Of a stretch of DNA of 64,000 bases, positions 43,180 to 51,372 are shown piece after piece. The stretch comes from Planctomycetota bacterium (lineage in GTDB: Bacteria > Planctomycetota > UBA1135 > GCA-002686595). The stretch is taken from contig JACKHV010000005.1 of assembly GCA_020638835.1 (NCBI GenBank), positions 186,001 to 250,000 of the forward strand, in the 5' to 3' direction. Below the pieces are notes generated by a model. That model worked only from the letters and a program-made list of their open reading frames with translations. It ran no database searches and was not told the origin of the DNA. How positions within the stretch are numbered: position 1 is the stretch's first letter; every line of letters begins with the position of its first letter. Made by a program: the position numbers and the translations under genes.

Positions 43180-43222
43180 AAAAGGGCCCGACTCCGCCAC
43201 ACGAGGTGACGAAGCGGGCCCC
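43180..43222 (-). terminator. Minus-strand terminator-like hairpin upstream of guaB
   Basis: GGGCCCG/CGGGCCC, 7 perfect GC-rich pairs around a 24-nt loop. On the minus strand it ends in TTTTCC. As no minus-strand gene lies upstream, it could act as an attenuator in a guaB leader. Confidence 0.5.
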
Positions 43223-43225
43223 AAG

Positions 43226-43245
43226 AAGGAGGAGATGACCTCCTT
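43226..43245 (+). terminator. Plus-strand terminator-like hairpin
   Basis: AAGGAGG/CCTCCTT 7-bp stem, 6-nt loop, plus-strand tail TTCG after TT (43246-43249). It is oriented towards the Gfo/Idh gene and may end transcripts from the minus-strand promoter region or form a leader structure. Confidence 0.4.
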
Positions 43246-43461
43246 TTCGACTGAGCCCCCCCGGACCCTGAGTCCTTCTCACGATTCTTCGAAGGCGGCC
43301 GAGCGTTCCAGCTCGATCGACGGACTTCCCCCGGCAGGCTTCCGGGCCGCGGGGTTCACCGGGGGGGGCCGCATGGCCGATGATTCCGGGGCCGGGAGGG
43401 CGTCCTCGCCCCTCCCTGACGCGCTGACTAGGATGTCCGGCCCCGCCGCCCCACGACTCAC

Positions 43462-45678
43462 GTGACCCCCACCGCCCAGGCCGCTCGCGAGAGCGCCGCC
43501 TCCGCCTTGACGGCCGAAACCAGTCCCTCCGTCCCCGCTCACCGGCCGACCCGCGTCGCCATGGTCGGGGCCGGCTTCATCGCCGACTTCCACTTGGACG
43601 TCCTCGCGGAGCTCGAGGTCGCCGAGGCGGTGGCGATCTGCGACCCGCTGCTCTCGCGGGCCGAGTCGCTCGCCGCGGCGAAAGGGGTCGCGGAGGCCGT
43701 CGCGACGGTCGAGGAACTGCCCGCCCTGGGGGTCGACGTCGCGCACGTCCTGACGCCGCCGGCCACACACGTCGACGTCGCGCGCCGCCTGCTCGAGCTC
43801 GGCATCGGCGTGTTCCTCGAGAAGCCCGCCGCGCTCTGCGCCGCCGACGTGCGCCGTCTGGGCGCGCTCGCCGCCGAGCGTGGGCTGCCCTTCGGCGTGA
43901 ACCACAACCACGTCTGCCAGCCGGCCTTCCAGCGCCTGCTGCAACGCGTGCAGGCCGGCGAGATCGGGCGCGTGGAGCACGTGCAAGTGTGCTGGAACGT
44001 CCCGCTGATGCAGCTCGACGCCGAGCAGTACGCGCATTGGATGTTCCGTGCTCCGCGCAACATCGTCTATGAACAAGGTCCCCACCCGTTCAGCCAAGTG
44101 CACGCGCTGGTCGGCCGCCTGGTGGACGCGCGGACGACGATCCTCTCGACGCGCGAGCTGTTGCCCGGCCAGGTCTTCCACGACCGCTGGATGGTCGCCG
44201 CGCGCGGCGAACGCGGCACCGCCGAGGTCTACCTCGCCTTCGGCCAGGACTTCAGCCGCAACACGCTGCGCGTGATCGGAACGGACGGCGACCTCGAAGC
44301 CGACTTCCAGAACGACACGCTCTGCGGCGACCGCAAGACGCCGTGGCTCGAGTTCTACAACTCGTACACCGTCGTGCGCCGCCGCGCGAAGGAACTGCTC
44401 GCCGAGTCGCGGCGCGTGCTGTGGAACTACCTCGCGTTCACGCTCGGCTTCCGCGAGCGCCGCGACGCGTACTTCGTCGGCATGCGCGAGTCGACGACAG
44501 CCTTCCACGAGGCGATCGCGCGCGGCCTGACGCCGCCGACCGACGCCGCGCGCGCCGCGGAGGTGATGGACTGGTGCGACGCCGTCGCCGAAGTCGCCTC
44601 GGCGGAGAGCGCCAAGCCGCTCGAGCTCCCCGCGCCGCGCGACGTGCGCCCGGGTGAAGTCGTCGTGCTGGGCGGCACGGGCTTCATCGGCAAGCGCGTG
44701 ATCGAGCGCTTGCTCGAGCGCGGCGTTCCGACCACCTGCGTCGTGCGACGCCGTCACTCGCTGCCCGGCGCGATCGCGGACGCGGCGCGCGACGGACGCC
44801 TGCGGCTGCTCGACGGCTCGCTCGGCGACGCGGATGCGCTGCGCGCGGCAGTCGCCGGCGCGACGACCGTGATCCACCTCGCGACCGGCGGCGGCGACGA
44901 CTGGGACACCGTGCGCAAGTCGATGGTCGAGAACAGCCTCGACTTCGCGAAGCTCGCGGCGAAAGCCGGCGTGAAGCGCCTCTGCTACGTCTCCTCCGTC
45001 GCCGCGCTCTACACCGGCCCCGACGGCGAGTACGAGCTCGCCGACAGCCCCGCCACCGACCCGAAGCCGGACGTCCGCGCCGTCTACGCGCGCGGCAAGG
45101 CGGCGGCGGAACGCGCGCTCTTCGAGTTCGCCGCCCGCCAGTCGATGGAACTCGTCGTGCTGCGCCCCGGCGTCGTGATGGGCGCCGGAACGCCGATGCA
45201 ACACTCTGGCCTCGGGCTCTGGGCGCGCGACAACCACTGCGTCGGATGGGGCCCCGGTGATCATGCGCTGCCGCTCGTGTGGGTCGAGGACGTCGCGGAA
45301 GCGCTGGTGCGCGCCGCGCTGCACCGGGGCTCCGAGCTCGACGGGCGCGCGCTGAACCTCTGCGCGAACCCCGGACTCTCCGCGAAGCAAGTCGTCGACG
45401 AACTGCGCGCCGCCACCGGCCGCGACCTGCACTTCCATCCGCGCTCGCTCGAGCTGTCCCAGCTGATGGAGATCGGCAAGTGGATGGTGAAGCGCGCCGG
45501 AGGTCGCCGCGTCGAGTTCCCGAGCTACCGCGACCTGAAGGCGCGCGCGCTCGCTCCGCGCTTCCGCTCGAACCTCGCACGCGAAGTGCTCGGCTGGCAG
45601 CCGGTGGAGGAGCGCGAAGCGTTCCTCGACGCCTGCGTCCGCATCTACGCGCCGCGAAGGGCGGAGGCTGCGGAGTGA
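43462..45678 (+). CDS. Fusion of Gfo/Idh/MocA oxidoreductase and NAD-dependent epimerase/dehydratase
   Basis: 738 residues from GTG 43462. Residues about 30-390 are a Gfo/Idh/MocA oxidoreductase: nucleotide loop MVGAGFIADFH (36-41 GxGxIA), the EKP motif with catalytic Lys121, and the following helix. Residues about 398-738 are an extended SDR: GGTGFIGKR (404-410), SSVAALYTG and the YxxxK pair Tyr542/Lys546. Both halves have intact key residues, so two sequential steps on a sugar nucleotide are plausible. It overlaps the following glycosyltransferase gene by GTGA, indicating glycan synthesis. Substrate unknown. Confidence 0.9.
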   Translation: MTPTAQAARESAASALTAETSPSVPAHRPTRVAMVGAGFIADFHLDVLAELEVAEAVAICDPLLSRAESLAAAKGVAEAVATVEELPALGVDVAHVLTPPATHVDVARRLLELGIGVFLEKPAALCAADVRRLGALAAERGLPFGVNHNHVCQPAFQRLLQRVQAGEIGRVEHVQVCWNVPLMQLDAEQYAHWMFRAPRNIVYEQGPHPFSQVHALVGRLVDARTTILSTRELLPGQVFHDRWMVAARGERGTAEVYLAFGQDFSRNTLRVIGTDGDLEADFQNDTLCGDRKTPWLEFYNSYTVVRRRAKELLAESRRVLWNYLAFTLGFRERRDAYFVGMRESTTAFHEAIARGLTPPTDAARAAEVMDWCDAVAEVASAESAKPLELPAPRDVRPGEVVVLGGTGFIGKRVIERLLERGVPTTCVVRRRHSLPGAIADAARDGRLRLLDGSLGDADALRAAVAGATTVIHLATGGGDDWDTVRKSMVENSLDFAKLAAKAGVKRLCYVSSVAALYTGPDGEYELADSPATDPKPDVRAVYARGKAAAERALFEFAARQSMELVVLRPGVVMGAGTPMQHSGLGLWARDNHCVGWGPGDHALPLVWVEDVAEALVRAALHRGSELDGRALNLCANPGLSAKQVVDELRAATGRDLHFHPRSLELSQLMEIGKWMVKRAGGRRVEFPSYRDLKARALAPRFRSNLAREVLGWQPVEEREAFLDACVRIYAPRRAEAAE

Positions 45679-46805
45679 CCGCGGAGGTCCCGCACCTCCT
45701 GCACGTCTTCTCCACCTTCGTGCCCGCGGGGCCCGAGCTGCGCTTCGTGCGGCTCGCGAACGCCGCGGGCGCCGCGTTCCGCCACTCGATCCTCTCGATC
45801 GACGGGCGCGTCGACGCAGCGAGCCTGCTCGACGGCGAGCTCGACGCGCGCGTGCTCGATCCCCTTCCGCGCGCCGGCACGCCAGCGACGGTCCGGCGCC
45901 TGCACGGGCTGCTGCGCGAGCTGCGACCCGACGCGGTGCTCAGCTACAACTTCGGCGCCCTCGACGCCGTGATCGCGGCGCGCCTCGCGGGCGTGCGCGT
46001 GCTGCACCACGAGGACGGCTTCAACGCCGACGAGGCACAGCACTTCAAGCGCCGGCGCGAGTGGCTGCGCCGTGCCTTCCTGCCCGGCGTGCAGCGCGTG
46101 ATCGTTCCGTCGAGCGGACTGGAATTCGTCGCGCGCGAGCGCTGGCACCTCGCGCCGAAGAAGCTCGCGCTGATCCCGAACGGCATCCGCTGCGACCGCT
46201 TCTCGGTCCGCGACGGCAACGCGGCGCTGCGCGCCGAGCTCGGCATCGCGCCGGACGCCTTCGTCGTCGGCTTCGTCGGACACCTGCGCCCGGTGAAGCG
46301 CCCCGAGCGCCTGCTCGAAGCCTGCGCGCCCCTCTGCGCGGAGCGCGACGTCCACCTGCTGATCCTGGGCTCCGGTGAGGAGCGCGACGAACTGGTTCGC
46401 CGCGCGGCGACGGGGCCGCTCGCCGGTCGCGTGCACCTCGTCGGACACCGCGACGATCCGCGGCCCTACTACGCCGCGATGGACGCCTTCGCGCTGGTCT
46501 CGGACTCCGAGCAGATGCCGGTCGCCTTGCTCGAGGCGATGGCCTCCGCGCTGCCGGTCGTCGCCACGGACGTCGGCGACGTGCGCCGCATCTTGCCCGA
46601 GGCGCAAGGGCCGCTGTGCCACCCGCTCTCGAACGACGTCGTGTACGCGCTCTCGAAGAGCCTCGCGGCGCTCGCCGACGACGCCGATCTGAGGCGCGAC
46701 CTCGGCGCCGCGAACCGCGCGCGCGTCGAGGACCGCTACGACTTCGGCGCGATGCTCGAGGCGCACACGACGCTGTGGCGCGCCGCAGCCTCGCCGGCGA
46801 GCTGA
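45675..46805 (+). CDS. GT4-family glycosyltransferase
   Basis: 376 residues from GTG 45675 (GTGA overlap, with GGAGG 8 nt upstream at 45663). GT-B features are HLLHVFSTFVPAGPELRFV, VLSYNFGALDAVIA, LHHEDGFNADEAQ, VIVPSSGLEFVA, LALIPNGIRCDRF, VVGFVGHLRPVKRPERLLEA, LGSGEERDELV and the donor-site SEQMPVALLEAMASALPVV. It is probably the next enzyme after the coupled oxidoreductase-epimerase. The acceptor is unknown. Confidence 0.93.
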   Translation: MTAEVPHLLHVFSTFVPAGPELRFVRLANAAGAAFRHSILSIDGRVDAASLLDGELDARVLDPLPRAGTPATVRRLHGLLRELRPDAVLSYNFGALDAVIAARLAGVRVLHHEDGFNADEAQHFKRRREWLRRAFLPGVQRVIVPSSGLEFVARERWHLAPKKLALIPNGIRCDRFSVRDGNAALRAELGIAPDAFVVGFVGHLRPVKRPERLLEACAPLCAERDVHLLILGSGEERDELVRRAATGPLAGRVHLVGHRDDPRPYYAAMDAFALVSDSEQMPVALLEAMASALPVVATDVGDVRRILPEAQGPLCHPLSNDVVYALSKSLAALADDADLRRDLGAANRARVEDRYDFGAMLEAHTTLWRAAASPAS

Positions 46806-46810
46806 GTCGC

Positions 46811-46871
46811 TCCGCGGGCCTCCCCCCGCCCGCTCGCGCGGAACACGTCGGACTCGGGTTCCAGGAGTCCG
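46811..46871 (+). terminator. Two hairpins between glycosyltransferase and E1 gene
   Basis: TCCGCG/CGCGGA with an inner GGGC/GCCC, and then CGGACTC (46849-46855)/GAGTCCG (46865-46871) with a 9-nt loop. No U-tract follows either. The remainder of this 143-bp gap probably holds the E1 gene promoter (CATACT near 46883). Confidence 0.35.
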
Positions 46872-46948
46872 GCGGCTGAGCCATACTGTTCGGCCCGAAG
46901 TGGGCCCGTGCCCACGCCCCCGGATCCCCAGCCTCCCATCGGACTCGA

Positions 46949-49753
46949 ATGAGCGCCCAGCACACCGTCCCCGTCGACCTGCTCCAGAGCATCTGCGATC
47001 GCGCCTTCGCGCAGACCATCGCGATGATCTACGCCGCGAACTCGCGCAAGGACAAGCGCCGGGGCGACCCGAAGGTCGGCGGTCACCCCGCCTCCTGCGC
47101 CAGCTCGCTGCACATCCTCGGCGTGCTGCACCTCGTCGCCCGCAACGCGCACGACTTCTACTGCGCGAAGCCCCACGCGGCACCGCTCGACCACGCGATC
47201 CACCACTTGCTGCGCGTGTTCCGAGACTCGGCTGATGGCCGCTGGCTGTCGGACGACGAGGCGAAGGGCGCGATGAAAGCCTTGCGCAAGTTCAAGGACG
47301 CGGAGACGCCGTACGTCTTCCAGTCGTACCACGCCGAAGCGGACCCGGACTCCTTCCACATCCTGCCCTCGGGCTCGGTCGGCATCCCGCCGGTCGTTTC
47401 GATCTACCTCGCGCTCGCGCACCGCTACGCGCGCGACCACGGTTGGGACGTTCCGCCGAAGGCGCACTTCTGGTCGCTGATCGGCGACTCGGAGTTCCGC
47501 GAAGGCTCGCTGCTCGAAGCGCTGCCCGACGCCGCGGAGCGCCAGCTCGGCAACGTGACTTGGATCATCGACTACAACCGCCAGAACCTGGACGGCACGC
47601 GCATCCCGAACTCGAAGGGCGTCGTGGGCCGCGACTGCGACCGCATCGAGCAGACGGCGCGCGCGAACGGCTGGGACGTGGTGCACCTGCGCCACGGCGC
47701 GTTCCGCGAGGAACTCTTCGCGCGCGACGGCGGCGACGCGCTGCGCAAGTTGTTCGAAGAAGTGCTCAGCGACTACGAGTACCAGATGCTCCTGCTCAAG
47801 CGCGATGCCGGCGAGATCCGCCGCCACGCGAAGAAGGAGCTGCCGGAAGTCGGCAAGCTGCTCGACTCGCTGTCCGACGAAGACGTGTTGCACGCCTTCC
47901 GCGACCTCGGCGGCCACAGCATCCAGCGCTTGCTCGAGACCTACGAGTACTGCCGACAGGACCCCGACGTGCCGACGCTCGTCATCGCGCACACGATCAA
48001 GGGTCGCGGGCTCGAGTGCGAAGCCGACCCGGCGAACCACGGCATCCTGCCCGGCAAGCAGGAAGTCGAGGCGCTGCTCGCGTCGCACGGCCTATCGCTC
48101 GAAGACCCCTTCGCGCACTTCGCGAACGACACGGACGAAGCCGCCTTCCTCGAGCGCCGCGGCAAGGAGTACCGCGACTGCCTCGAGGAACACCTGCGCT
48201 CCCGCGCCAAGAACCGCGCCGCGGTCAAGGCGGCGGTCGAGGCGGACGGCGGCCTGCCCGAGACGATCGGCGTCGACATGTCGCTCTTCCCCGTCGCGCA
48301 CACGCAGTGGATGTGGGGCCAGCTCGCAGCGAAGCTCGTGCGCATCGGCACGCGTCCTGACCAGGCCGCGGCGGAGAACTTCGACCTCAAGGAGCTCTCG
48401 GAGACCGAGAAGCGTTGGAAGAGCGCCGCCGAGTTCATGCTGACGCTGTCGCCGGACGTCGGAACGACGACGAACATCTCGCCGGCGATGGACAACCGCA
48501 TCTACGGACCGGACAGCGAGGGACTCGCGAGCGAGCTCGACATCAAGGTCAAGCACCCCGAGCTCGTCGCCACCGACCAGGCGTGGACGCGCCACATCCG
48601 CTTCGAGATCGCCGAGGCGAACTGCATGAGCGCGGTCGGCGCCTTCGGCATGATGTCGCACTACGTCGGCCTGCCGTTCTTCCCGGTGATGACCGTCTAT
48701 GACTTCTTCATCAAGCGCGCGCTCGACCAGCTCTACTACAACCTCTACTGGAACTCGGAGTTCGTGATCCTGGGCACGCCGTCGGGCGTCACGCTGTCCG
48801 CGGAAGGCGCGCAGCACTCCTGGAAGTCCGACATCCAGATCCCCAACCTGATCACCTGGGAACCGCTCTTCGCGATCGAGGTCGACTGGATCCTCTCCGA
48901 CGCCGTGCGCCGTCAGATGGAACACGACAACGCGGGTCGTCGCGGCGTGCTGGTGCGCGCGGTGACGCGCGGCGTCGAGCAGAAGCTGCTCATGACGCTC
49001 GTGCGGCGCCAAGCCGCGTCGAAGCAGGCGGGCAGCGTGAATGCGCCGCTGTGCCTCGCGGGCGAGCAGCTCGACGGCGCGGTAGACGAGTCGACCCTGC
49101 CGTTGCGCTCCGACAGCGACCTGCTCGCGAAGTTGCGCGACGACTGCCTCGAAGGCGCGTACCGCCTGATCGATTGGTCGGGCTACGCCGGCTACGAGCC
49201 GGGCGAGAACGTCGTCAAGATCTTCGCCATGGGATCCGTCGGCACGGAAGCGATCACCGCCTCCGAGGAACTGATGCAACGCGGCATCTTCGCCGACGTG
49301 ATCGTGATCTCCTCGCCCGAGCTGCTGCTCGGCATCCTCGGCGAACAGAACGACTACCGTCACCTGCGCGAAGGCCTCGGCGTGCACGGCGACCTGTGCG
49401 CCGTGGCGGGCGCCGGCGAGAGCGAAGCCGGGTTGATCAGCGTCGCCGGTCGCCGCGTTCCGATCGTCGCGGTCTGCGACGGCGAAGCAGGACTCGTCGA
49501 CAACATCGGATCGATCGTCGGCGTCAAGCAACGCACGCTCGCGGTGCGACGCTTCTCGAAGTGCGGCCGCCCCGACCAGATCTTCGGCTACCAGTCGATC
49601 GACGCCGACGCGATCATCCAGGCGTGCGGTCAGGTGCTCTCCGAGACCGCGCTCGAGGACCTGCGCGTGTCCCCCGCGCTGCTCGAACGCCTCGCCGGCC
49701 GCGAGCGACAAGTGCGCGACTGGCGCGAACTCTGGCCCGCGAACGAGGCGTAG
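46949..49753 (+). CDS. AceE-like thiamine-diphosphate 2-oxoacid dehydrogenase E1
   Basis: 934 residues, the size of the homodimeric pyruvate dehydrogenase E1. Motifs are VGGHPASCASSLHI near the N-terminus, FHILPSGSVGIPPV, a ThDP loop IGDSEFREGSLLEAL followed by WIIDYNRQNLDGTRIPNS, and a central IAHTIKGRGLECEADP. The transketolase-like half follows: AWTRHIRFEIAEANCMSAVGAF, GTPSGVTLSAEGAQHSW, and a C-terminal PIVAVCDGEAGLVDNIGSIVG. GDS replaces the usual GDG of the ThDP signature. E2/E3 genes are not nearby. Pyruvate is the likely substrate. Confidence 0.85.
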   Translation: MSAQHTVPVDLLQSICDRAFAQTIAMIYAANSRKDKRRGDPKVGGHPASCASSLHILGVLHLVARNAHDFYCAKPHAAPLDHAIHHLLRVFRDSADGRWLSDDEAKGAMKALRKFKDAETPYVFQSYHAEADPDSFHILPSGSVGIPPVVSIYLALAHRYARDHGWDVPPKAHFWSLIGDSEFREGSLLEALPDAAERQLGNVTWIIDYNRQNLDGTRIPNSKGVVGRDCDRIEQTARANGWDVVHLRHGAFREELFARDGGDALRKLFEEVLSDYEYQMLLLKRDAGEIRRHAKKELPEVGKLLDSLSDEDVLHAFRDLGGHSIQRLLETYEYCRQDPDVPTLVIAHTIKGRGLECEADPANHGILPGKQEVEALLASHGLSLEDPFAHFANDTDEAAFLERRGKEYRDCLEEHLRSRAKNRAAVKAAVEADGGLPETIGVDMSLFPVAHTQWMWGQLAAKLVRIGTRPDQAAAENFDLKELSETEKRWKSAAEFMLTLSPDVGTTTNISPAMDNRIYGPDSEGLASELDIKVKHPELVATDQAWTRHIRFEIAEANCMSAVGAFGMMSHYVGLPFFPVMTVYDFFIKRALDQLYYNLYWNSEFVILGTPSGVTLSAEGAQHSWKSDIQIPNLITWEPLFAIEVDWILSDAVRRQMEHDNAGRRGVLVRAVTRGVEQKLLMTLVRRQAASKQAGSVNAPLCLAGEQLDGAVDESTLPLRSDSDLLAKLRDDCLEGAYRLIDWSGYAGYEPGENVVKIFAMGSVGTEAITASEELMQRGIFADVIVISSPELLLGILGEQNDYRHLREGLGVHGDLCAVAGAGESEAGLISVAGRRVPIVAVCDGEAGLVDNIGSIVGVKQRTLAVRRFSKCGRPDQIFGYQSIDADAIIQACGQVLSETALEDLRVSPALLERLAGRERQVRDWRELWPANEA

Positions 49754-49760
49754 GCCGCAC

Positions 49761-50369
49761 GTGACCGACGTGAACGATCCGGCGCGCCCCCGGACCCCCG
49801 AGGGCGCGCGGCTCCCCGAGCCCTTCGAGCCGTACGTCGTCGACTCGTCGGAACGGATCTACGACTCCTACTGGTGCGGCCTGCGCTGCGACCAACTGCG
49901 GCTCGAGGACGGGAGCCTGCAGGAGTACCACGTCTTCGAGATCGCGAACGCGGTCGCCGTCGTCCCGCTGACGAAGGACGGCGAGCTGTTGATGCTCGCG
50001 CACTATCGACACCCGGCGGGCACGACGGGCTGGGAGACTCCCGCCGGGCGCATCCACGCCGGCGAGGATCCGGCGGACGCCGCGCGCCGCGAACTGCGCG
50101 AAGAGACCGGCTACGAGGCGGGCCGCCTCGTCCCGCTGCCCGGCTTCCACCCCACCGGCGGCATCAGCGCGCACTACGCGCACGCCTTCTGCGCGCTGGA
50201 CTGCGAGCGCAGGAGCGAGCCCGAGCTCGATCCCTGCGAACGACTGCGCCTCGCGAGAATGCCGCTCGCCGAGGCGGAAAGGCTGCTCGACGGCGGTGCG
50301 ATCGTGGACGCGTTCACTGCTCTTCCGCTAGCCTACGTGCTCCGCAAGCGTGCGGCGGGCGAGCTGTGA
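49761..50369 (+). CDS. NUDIX hydrolase (ADP-ribose pyrophosphatase-like)
   Basis: 202 residues from GTG 49761, 7 nt after the E1 stop, so likely co-transcribed. The full NUDIX box is GRIHAGEDPADAARRELREETGYEAG-like, from about residue 94, with GX5EX7REUXEEXGU intact. Flanking VVPLTKDGELLMLAHYRHPAGTTGWETPAG and FHPTGGISAHYAHAF are typical of the ADP-ribose pyrophosphatase subgroup. Residues 1-40 are Pro-rich. The substrate is not proven. Confidence 0.9.
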   Translation: MTDVNDPARPRTPEGARLPEPFEPYVVDSSERIYDSYWCGLRCDQLRLEDGSLQEYHVFEIANAVAVVPLTKDGELLMLAHYRHPAGTTGWETPAGRIHAGEDPADAARRELREETGYEAGRLVPLPGFHPTGGISAHYAHAFCALDCERRSEPELDPCERLRLARMPLAEAERLLDGGAIVDAFTALPLAYVLRKRAAGEL

Positions 50370-50511
50370 TCTCCGATTCGACGGTCGGGGATCGAGGCAC
50401 AGCCGCTCGATACGTACAACTTCTCACTGCTCGTCTTCTCGAGCGGAGTGGACACTCCCCCTCGGGCGCGTCCATGTCGACGCCATGCCCCATTGCACCG
50501 GAGCGTGCACG

Positions 50512-51315
50512 ATGACCCCCGACGCGACTTCACGCACCCATCGAGTCGGCGCCCTCGCGGTCGCGTGGCTCGCGGTGAGTTGCATCAACACCGGTTCGCG
50601 CTCCGCGCCCAACCCGCGCGAGACGCCGTGGCCCTCGACGGCGTCCGGGACGACCGTTGAGGGAACACCGGCGACGTCGGAGGACGAGGGTTGGAAGTTC
50701 GCGGCGTCCACCTACGTCTGGCTCGCGCGCAAGCGCGGCGTCGTCGACGCCGGCGGCCTCGGTATTCCGCTCGACGACCCGGACGAGTCCGCCGGTGCGT
50801 TCCTCTACGCCGAAGGCGAACACGACCGCTGGGGCTTCATCGTCGACCTCTCGTTGATGAGCACCGAGGATCGATCCTCGACGAACACCGGCGAGATCGT
50901 GGTCGACGAGGACACGATCGCCGCGGAGCTCGACCTGACCTATGAGCCGATCGAGGACTCCTCGCTGCGCTTCCTGGTCGGACTGCGCCTGCTCGACAGC
51001 ACCGCGGACCTGCGCTTCCCGCTGCTTCCCAACGGACACACCGAAGTCACGCAACTCGACCCCGTGATCGGCGCGCAAGGGACTTGGCCGCTCGGCGACG
51101 AGTTCGCCTTCCGCCTGCGCGGCGACATCGGAGGCTTCGGCCTCGCTTCGAAGTCGACCTACCAGATGCTCGGTCTGTTCGCCTGGGAGTTCGCCGACGA
51201 CTGGAGGCTCACGACCGGCTATCGAGTGCTGGGCTGGGACTTCGACGACGGTCACGGCACGCGCAGCGACATCCGTCTCTCAGGCGCGCTGCTAGGCGTC
51301 GCGCTCGGATTCTGA
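50512..51315 (+). CDS. Putative outer-membrane beta-barrel lipoprotein
   Basis: 267 residues from ATG 50512. A short basic stretch then VGALAVAWLAVSC places a lipobox Cys at about residue 26. The mature part has eight or so alternating amphipathic strands (WKFAASTYVWLARKRG, FLYAEGEHDRWGFIVDLSLM, LDLTYEPIEDSSLRFLVGLRLL, LFAWEFADDWRLTTGYRVLGW) and ends in GVALGF with an aromatic C-terminal residue, as in outer-membrane barrels. Not all barrels carry a lipid anchor, so localisation is uncertain. The 142 bp between the NUDIX gene and this start hold nothing recognisable. Confidence 0.65.
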   Translation: MTPDATSRTHRVGALAVAWLAVSCINTGSRSAPNPRETPWPSTASGTTVEGTPATSEDEGWKFAASTYVWLARKRGVVDAGGLGIPLDDPDESAGAFLYAEGEHDRWGFIVDLSLMSTEDRSSTNTGEIVVDEDTIAAELDLTYEPIEDSSLRFLVGLRLLDSTADLRFPLLPNGHTEVTQLDPVIGAQGTWPLGDEFAFRLRGDIGGFGLASKSTYQMLGLFAWEFADDWRLTTGYRVLGWDFDDGHGTRSDIRLSGALLGVALGF

Positions 51316-51318
51316 CCG

Positions 51319-51338
51319 GCCCGGATCGTTCCCCGGGC
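51319..51338 (+). terminator. Weak terminator hairpin after barrel lipoprotein gene
   Basis: GCCCGG/CCGGGC 6-bp stem with an 8-nt loop, followed by TCCTTCC, in the 57-bp gap before the next gene. Confidence 0.35.
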
Positions 51339-51372
51339 TCCTTCCTTCCACGCTTCCCTCCCGGAGATCGAC

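Larger units (their letters stand above)
42949..43461. other. 513-bp divergent intergenic region with facing hairpins
   Basis: No confident gene. It holds two terminator-like hairpins pointing in opposite directions (43180-43222 minus and 43226-43245 plus). An open frame 43235-43465 on the plus strand ends in a GTGA overlap with the following gene, but its AAGGAGG lies only 2 nt before the ATG and pairs in the hairpin, so it is not called. Confidence 0.55.

Noticed and set aside
43235..43465. 76-codon plus-strand frame with AAGGAGG before ATG and GTGA overlap with the next gene
   Set aside because: The SD is only 2 nt from the ATG and is paired in a hairpin; composition is random-looking. 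It could be revisited if conserved in relatives.
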